NCBI RefSeq assembly: GCF_002899895.1
Contig: NZ_PPEI02000001.1
Coordinates: 310,001 to 374,000 of the forward strand
Origin: Chryseobacterium oncorhynchi
GTDB lineage: Bacteria; Bacteroidota; Bacteroidia; Flavobacteriales; Weeksellaceae
Length of the DNA: 64,000 nt
Direction of reading: 5' to 3'
This document shows positions 60,583 to 64,000 of the stretch, piece after piece. The notes under the pieces are model-generated. The model ran no database searches and was not told where the DNA came from. It saw only the letters and a list, made by a program, of their open reading frames with translations. The position numbers and the translations under genes were made by a program. How positions within the stretch are numbered: the stretch's first letter is position 1; each line of letters begins with the position of its first letter.

Positions 60583-60875
60583 AAACGTCTAACAAAAATA
60601 CGTACAGTAAGAAAGAGAAAAGGTTATACCCAACAGCAAATTGCTGATGCTATTGTTACAGATGTTTCAAATGATAGTAGAAAAGAAAGCGGAACTGTAA
60701 AAATTATACAGTCTGAATGGGATAAACTAGCAAAGTTTCTTGAAGTGCCAGTTGAGGAAATTTACGAAGAGGAAGAAGAAAAATAATTATTGAAAATCTA
60801 CAGGAATATATCAGTTTACTTAAAGAAGAAATCAATAAACTGAAAAATAAACGATTTTCTTCAATCTCAATATAA
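60583..60875 (+). pseudogene. Broken XRE-family helix-turn-helix regulator
   Basis: The frame that opens at 60583 (after a TAA) reads KRLTKIRTVRKRKGYTQQQI, then ADAIVTDVSNDSRKESGTVK and DKLAKFLEVPVEEIYEEEEE, with a stop at 60784-60786. This is an XRE-type helix-turn-helix with a short spacer. It has no ATG, GTG or TTG start in frame. After the stop another frame, shifted by one base, continues IIENLQEYISLLKEEINKLK, the coiled-coil tail expected for this family, to the TAA at 60873-60875. Loss of start plus a shift in the A-rich run near 60780 suggests a recently inactivated gene. Confidence 0.65.
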
Positions 60876-60916
60876 ATCAGGATAGATTATCTTCTATTCT
60901 GATTTATATTGAGATT
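60863..60916. repeat. Long near-perfect inverted repeat
   Basis: Two 24-base arms (60863-60886 and 60893-60916) pair with only one wobble position and a 6-base loop. The arm starts AATCTCAATATAAATCAG. It overlaps the end of the XRE remnant and is followed by TTTAAATTAATTTTG. It may act as a terminator, or be the trace of a small mobile element. Confidence 0.65.
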
Positions 60917-60988
60917 TAAATTAATTTTGTCTTCTGTTTCTTACTAAGAAGGAACTTTAATGATTTTTGAATATAAAGAAATGAATAT

Positions 60989-61864
60989 ATGAGGACGTTA
61001 GAAATTAAAAAGAATATTCAGAAAGAAGAGGATAAGAATCTTTCTTTTCGGGTTTTTGATTTAACCAATGACTATTTGAAAAATTATGGAAAGCCTCACA
61101 AAAAGGATCATTTTTTTATTATTATCATAGAAAGTGGGACACTACAACTCCATATTGAGGATAAAATTCATTTTTTGAAACCGGGAAAAATCTCTGTGGT
61201 ATTTCCTGAGCAGGTTCATTTTATTTCTGAGACAAGCGATGATCTGAAAGGAAAAATCATTCTGTTTGAAGAAATACTGTTTTGTTCAGATATTTTGAAG
61301 AATGAACTTAGTACTTATAATGTCAATCTTTCCACACAGCTTCATTGTACCGTTTTATCTCCTGAAGACTTTCAACAGAGCTTATATTTGATTTCCATCA
61401 TTCAGGGGATTTATCAGCAGCCAAGTCTTATCAAAAAGGAACAGGCAAGGTTTCATATCAAAATTTTTCTGTTAGGTTTAATTGAATCTGTTCACGGACT
61501 GCATCCTATTTTGCATAAAGAAACGCCTGACAAACCAGTTTATGTCCGTTTTAAAAAATTACTGAATGAACATTATAAACAATACAGAACGGTTCAATAT
61601 TATGCTGATGAACTGGCTATTACAACAAAAAAATTAAATTCAATTACAAAAAAGCATTGTGGAGAAACGGCTATTCAGGCCATTCACAACCGGATTTTAA
61701 TAGAGATTAAGCGACAATTGATGTTTTCAGACCTTTCTCATAAGGAAATTGCTTTTGACCTCGGTTTCAACTCTCCGTCTGCACTCAACAAATTCGTAAA
61801 ATCAAAATTGAAAGAAACTCCTACAGCTCTTCAGCAGGAATTGGCGCAAATGTATAACACATAA
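60989..61864 (+). CDS. AraC-family transcriptional regulator
   Basis: A 291-residue regulator. The N-terminal cupin-like sensor (about 35-90) includes IIIESGTLQLHIEDKIHFLK and VVFPEQVHFI. The C-terminal DNA-binding part (about 185-288) has HTH1 in YADELAITTKKLNSITKKH and HTH2 in KEIAFDLGFNSPSALNKFVK. It lies 67 bases before the alcohol dehydrogenase on the same strand. Regulation of that gene, perhaps through an aldehyde or alcohol, is likely (inference). Confidence 0.91.
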   Translation: MRTLEIKKNIQKEEDKNLSFRVFDLTNDYLKNYGKPHKKDHFFIIIIESGTLQLHIEDKIHFLKPGKISVVFPEQVHFISETSDDLKGKIILFEEILFCSDILKNELSTYNVNLSTQLHCTVLSPEDFQQSLYLISIIQGIYQQPSLIKKEQARFHIKIFLLGLIESVHGLHPILHKETPDKPVYVRFKKLLNEHYKQYRTVQYYADELAITTKKLNSITKKHCGETAIQAIHNRILIEIKRQLMFSDLSHKEIAFDLGFNSPSALNKFVKSKLKETPTALQQELAQMYNT

Positions 61865-61899
61865 TCCTGTTTGTATAACATCCTCCGTTTGGGCTTCTC

Positions 61900-61907
61900 T
61901 AATTTTG
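61900..61907 (+). promoter_or_regulatory. -7 promoter box of the alcohol dehydrogenase gene
   Basis: TAATTTTG fits TAnnTTTG, 24 bases before the ATG at 61932. It implies the gene has its own promoter between it and the AraC gene. Confidence 0.5.
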
Positions 61908-61931
61908 TCTCATTAAAATCAAAAAAAAAAA

Positions 61932-63098
61932 ATGAGCAAATTATTTATTGCAGGAGAGGTATTCCATGGTGCCGGAAGTCTTTCAGAGTTAGCAAATATT
62001 AAAGGTAAAAAAGCCGTAATTGTAACTGGAGGAAGCTCTATGAGAAAAAGCGGAACTCTTGATAAAGCAGTTGCTTACCTTACAGAAGCTGGAATCGAAA
62101 CTCAAATTTTCGAGGGTGTAGAGGAAGATCCATCATCAGCAACATGTCTGAAAGGAGCTGAAATGATGAAAACATTTGAGCCTGATTGGGTTATTGGATT
62201 AGGAGGTTGTTCTGCTATTGATGCAGCCAAAATTATGTGGGTATTTTATGAATATCCTGATACTGATTTTGATGCAATGATTAAACCTTTCACTGTTCCG
62301 GTTTTAAGAAATAAGGCAAAGTTTATCGCTATTCCTTCTACAAGCGGAACAGGAACTGAAACAACGGGTCTTGCAGTGATTACAGACAGAGAAAAAGGGG
62401 TAAAATATCCTATTGTTTCTTATGAATTAACACCGGATATTGCCATTGTAGATGGAGAGATCTGTGCTTCAATGCCTGCACATGTGACATCAAATACAGG
62501 TCTAGATGCATTAACACACTGTGTGGAAGCTTTTGTTTCTAATATTGATAATAATATTGCAGATGCTCTTTCTAAAGGTGGTCTTGAGATTGTTTTCAAT
62601 AACTTAAAAGAAGCAGTAGAAAACCCAAACAATATTACAGCACGTCAGAATATGCACGATGCTTCTTTTATGGCAGGATTAGCATTCAATAATGCATGGT
62701 TGGGAATTGTTCATTCATTATCTCACCAGGTTGGAGCATTGTATGGGATTCCTCACGGAGCTTCCAATGCCATTTTCCTTCCGAATGTTATCCGTTACAA
62801 TGCACAGGCTACAGAACGTTACCCTGATTTAGCAAGAGTAATTGGCAAAGAAACAGCTGAAGAACTTGCTCAGGCAATTGAGACGTTACGTTCTGAAGTT
62901 AATAATCAATCAGCAATCAAAGAATTTGGAATTTCAAGAGAGGATTGGGATAAAAACATTGATTATATTACGGCCAATGCACTGGCAGATCCTTGTACCG
63001 GTTTCAATCCGAGAGTTCCTTCTTTAGATGAATTAAAGGCTATTTATAATGCTTGTTATGAAGGTCTTGTTTATAGTGAGGAATTGGTTTTAGGATAA
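61932..63098 (+). CDS. Iron-containing alcohol dehydrogenase
   Basis: A group III (Fe-dependent) alcohol dehydrogenase of 388 residues. The NAD(P)-binding part has VIGLGGCSAIDAAKIMWVF (about 87-105) and IPSTSGTGTETT (about 135). Metal ligands are the Asp in TGLDALTHCVEAF with its His, and the two His of IVHSLSHQVGALYGIPHGASN. A likely role is interconversion of primary alcohols or diols with aldehydes. It follows an AraC regulator and is closed by a terminator. Confidence 0.94.
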   Translation: MSKLFIAGEVFHGAGSLSELANIKGKKAVIVTGGSSMRKSGTLDKAVAYLTEAGIETQIFEGVEEDPSSATCLKGAEMMKTFEPDWVIGLGGCSAIDAAKIMWVFYEYPDTDFDAMIKPFTVPVLRNKAKFIAIPSTSGTGTETTGLAVITDREKGVKYPIVSYELTPDIAIVDGEICASMPAHVTSNTGLDALTHCVEAFVSNIDNNIADALSKGGLEIVFNNLKEAVENPNNITARQNMHDASFMAGLAFNNAWLGIVHSLSHQVGALYGIPHGASNAIFLPNVIRYNAQATERYPDLARVIGKETAEELAQAIETLRSEVNNQSAIKEFGISREDWDKNIDYITANALADPCTGFNPRVPSLDELKAIYNACYEGLVYSEELVLG

Positions 63099-63116
63099 TA
63101 TTTAAATTTTAGCATC

Positions 63117-63150
63117 AAAAAAGCAGGAGCCCAAAATGGTTCCTGCTTTT
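63117..63150 (+). terminator. Terminator after the alcohol dehydrogenase
   Basis: Stem AAAAGCAGGAGCC / GGTTCCTGCTTTT with one wobble, a 6-base loop and a T-run, 18 bases after the stop. Confidence 0.88.
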
Positions 63151-63177
63151 GTTATTCAACTAAAAAGGCATTCAAGA

Positions 63178-63450
63178 TTATACTTTTTCACATTCTATAC
63201 TACTGCTAAGTTCTGTTCCTATCTGAATGATACGGGTAAATGTGAGGCTTGAATTTTAAATTTGGTTAACGTTCTTTCCTTTCCGGGTAAACAAGCCATC
63301 ATCACAATATCCAAAAGTTTTGCAAGATAAGGTTGATTTCGGGAATCATCAGGAATTACAGCATCTATAATCAAAAGTTTTGCCCCTTTCGGCATTGCAT
63401 ATTTTTAAAATATGAATACATTCTTCATCAATCCAATCAACAAATAACCA
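63178..63450 (-). pseudogene. Decayed O-methyltransferase
   Basis: On the minus strand three pieces in different frames fit a SAM-dependent Methyltransf_2 enzyme in order: FVDWIDEECIHILK (about 63446-63405; D-W-x-D-x-x-C-x-x-I-L-K is the family block), then MPKGAKLLIIDAVIPDDSRN and LLDIVMMACLPGKERTLTKF (63395-63260), and last LTFTRIIQIGTELSSSIECE up to the stop at 63178. Two frame breaks and a missing stretch between the last two pieces make it a dead gene. The N-terminal 200 or more residues are gone. Confidence 0.75.
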
Positions 63451-63549
63451 ATACAAAATAAATTATTCATAAAAAAATAATCTATTCTACTTTCTATGTA
63501 AAAAACGCTTAGCTCCTCAATACTATCCATTTACAAACGGATAATTCTG

Positions 63550-63557
63550 TATCTTTG
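63550..63557 (+). promoter_or_regulatory. -7 promoter box of the HPP-family gene
   Basis: TATCTTTG fits TAnnTTTG, 67 bases before the ATG at 63625. Confidence 0.45.
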
Positions 63558-63624
63558 TTCTAACTTCGATAAAGCCTATGCATTTTGCATACAATCAATT
63601 ATAAAAAGTAAAGAAGAAAAGTAC

Positions 63625-64000
63625 ATGAAGAAGACAATAAAAAGAACGTTCAGGGTTTCAAAATATGTAATCTATAAGGAAACTCTGGTTGATTACAAAG
63701 AGCATTTTTGGTCATTTCTGGGTGCTTTTTTTGGAATTGGATTGATTGCTTTTATTCAGTCCCACTCTTTAGCACAGACTGAGAATATATTTCTGATCGG
63801 TTCTTTTGGAGCCTCAAGTGTTCTTATTTATGGAGCAATTCAGAGTCCTTTGGCCCAACCGAGAAATCTGGTTGGTGGACATGTTCTTTCAGCATTGGTG
63901 GGAGTTACAGTTTATCAGATCGTTCCGGACATCATATGGCTTTCTGCACCTTTGGCCGTAGCTTTTTCTATTGTATTGATGCAGTATACAAAAACTTTAC
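63625..64000 (+). CDS. HPP-family membrane protein (3' end outside window)
   Basis: The ATG at 63625 opens a frame of 125 codons to the window edge, starting MKKTIKRTFRVSKYVIYK. Three hydrophobic helices are visible. The block GSFGASSVLIYGAIQSPLAQ (about 56-75) followed by PRNLVGGHVLSALVGV is the signature of HPP integral membrane proteins, some of which carry nitrite across membranes in plants and cyanobacteria. The C-terminal part is missing, so possible CBS domains cannot be checked. Confidence 0.85.
   Translation, partial: MKKTIKRTFRVSKYVIYKETLVDYKEHFWSFLGAFFGIGLIAFIQSHSLAQTENIFLIGSFGASSVLIYGAIQSPLAQPRNLVGGHVLSALVGVTVYQIVPDIIWLSAPLAVAFSIVLMQYTKTL

Noticed and set aside
1-64000. tRNA, rRNA and intact insertion sequences
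   Set aside because: No cloverleaf with a T-loop consensus, no rRNA-like sequence and no transposase gene was noticed by reading; a covariance-model scan would be needed to exclude small RNAs.

Overview
The window looks like chromosome of a member of the Flavobacteriia, most likely Chryseobacterium or a close relative (inference). It is AT-rich. Many genes are preceded by the Bacteroidota -7 promoter box TAnnTTTG rather than a strong Shine-Dalgarno sequence. There are several exported outer-membrane beta-barrel proteins with a C-terminal aromatic or Lys-Phe end, and the AtpB protein carries a long N-terminal extension. I saw no rRNA, tRNA, CRISPR array, prophage or intact insertion sequence. 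Layout, left to right. 1-1.6 kb: start of an F-type ATP synthase operon on the minus strand (atpE partial, atpB, a small membrane protein). 1.8-3.2 kb: ffh. 3.3-6.5 kb: four separately terminated outer-membrane beta-barrel genes. 6.6-14.2 kb: phoH, a SAM hydrolase-type protein, a 2-oxo acid dehydrogenase E2, small membrane proteins, an NmrA-like oxidoreductase with an HxlR regulator, and a ClC antiporter. 14.3-15.6 kb: ribosomal operon rpsF-rpsR-rplI. 15.8-20.9 kb: AraC regulator divergent from a tripartite TolC/HlyD/MFS exporter. 21-25.7 kb: aldehyde dehydrogenase, thioredoxin-like protein, lipid A-type acyltransferase, glycosyltransferase, DnaQ-like exonuclease. 25.8-30.3 kb: apaG and the 2-oxoglutarate dehydrogenase genes odhB-sucA. 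31.6-36.8 kb: glycogen operon glgB-glgA-lipoprotein-glgC. The most interesting part is 37-51.5 kb. Divergent from the glycogen operon are an esterase with a carbohydrate-binding-like N-terminus, an M17 aminopeptidase, three ATP-grasp or ATP-grasp-like proteins, a second esterase, a YbdK-type carboxylate-amine ligase and a class I amidotransferase-like protein. A complete cyanophycin set follows: synthetase cphA, cyanophycinase, and an isoaspartyl peptidase. I read this as a storage-compound island (glycogen plus cyanophycin) with an attached, uncharacterised peptide- or amide-making pathway. At 52.5-56.5 kb is a second unusual locus, a same-strand array of five diverged paralogues. They are built from an N-terminal four-Cys zinc ribbon (three of five copies), a bacterial PH-like domain and a C-terminal SHOCT helix pair; two small proteins lie downstream and a degraded acetyltransferase tail is caught between copies. 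56.6-64 kb holds hisS, an HxlR/SDR divergent pair with a clear operator palindrome, an HRDC protein, a short SSB, a broken XRE regulator, an AraC regulator, an iron-type alcohol dehydrogenase, a decayed O-methyltransferase and the start of an HPP-family membrane protein. The three gene remnants (acetyltransferase, XRE regulator, methyltransferase) were found by translating intergenic DNA and mark sites of recent gene loss.
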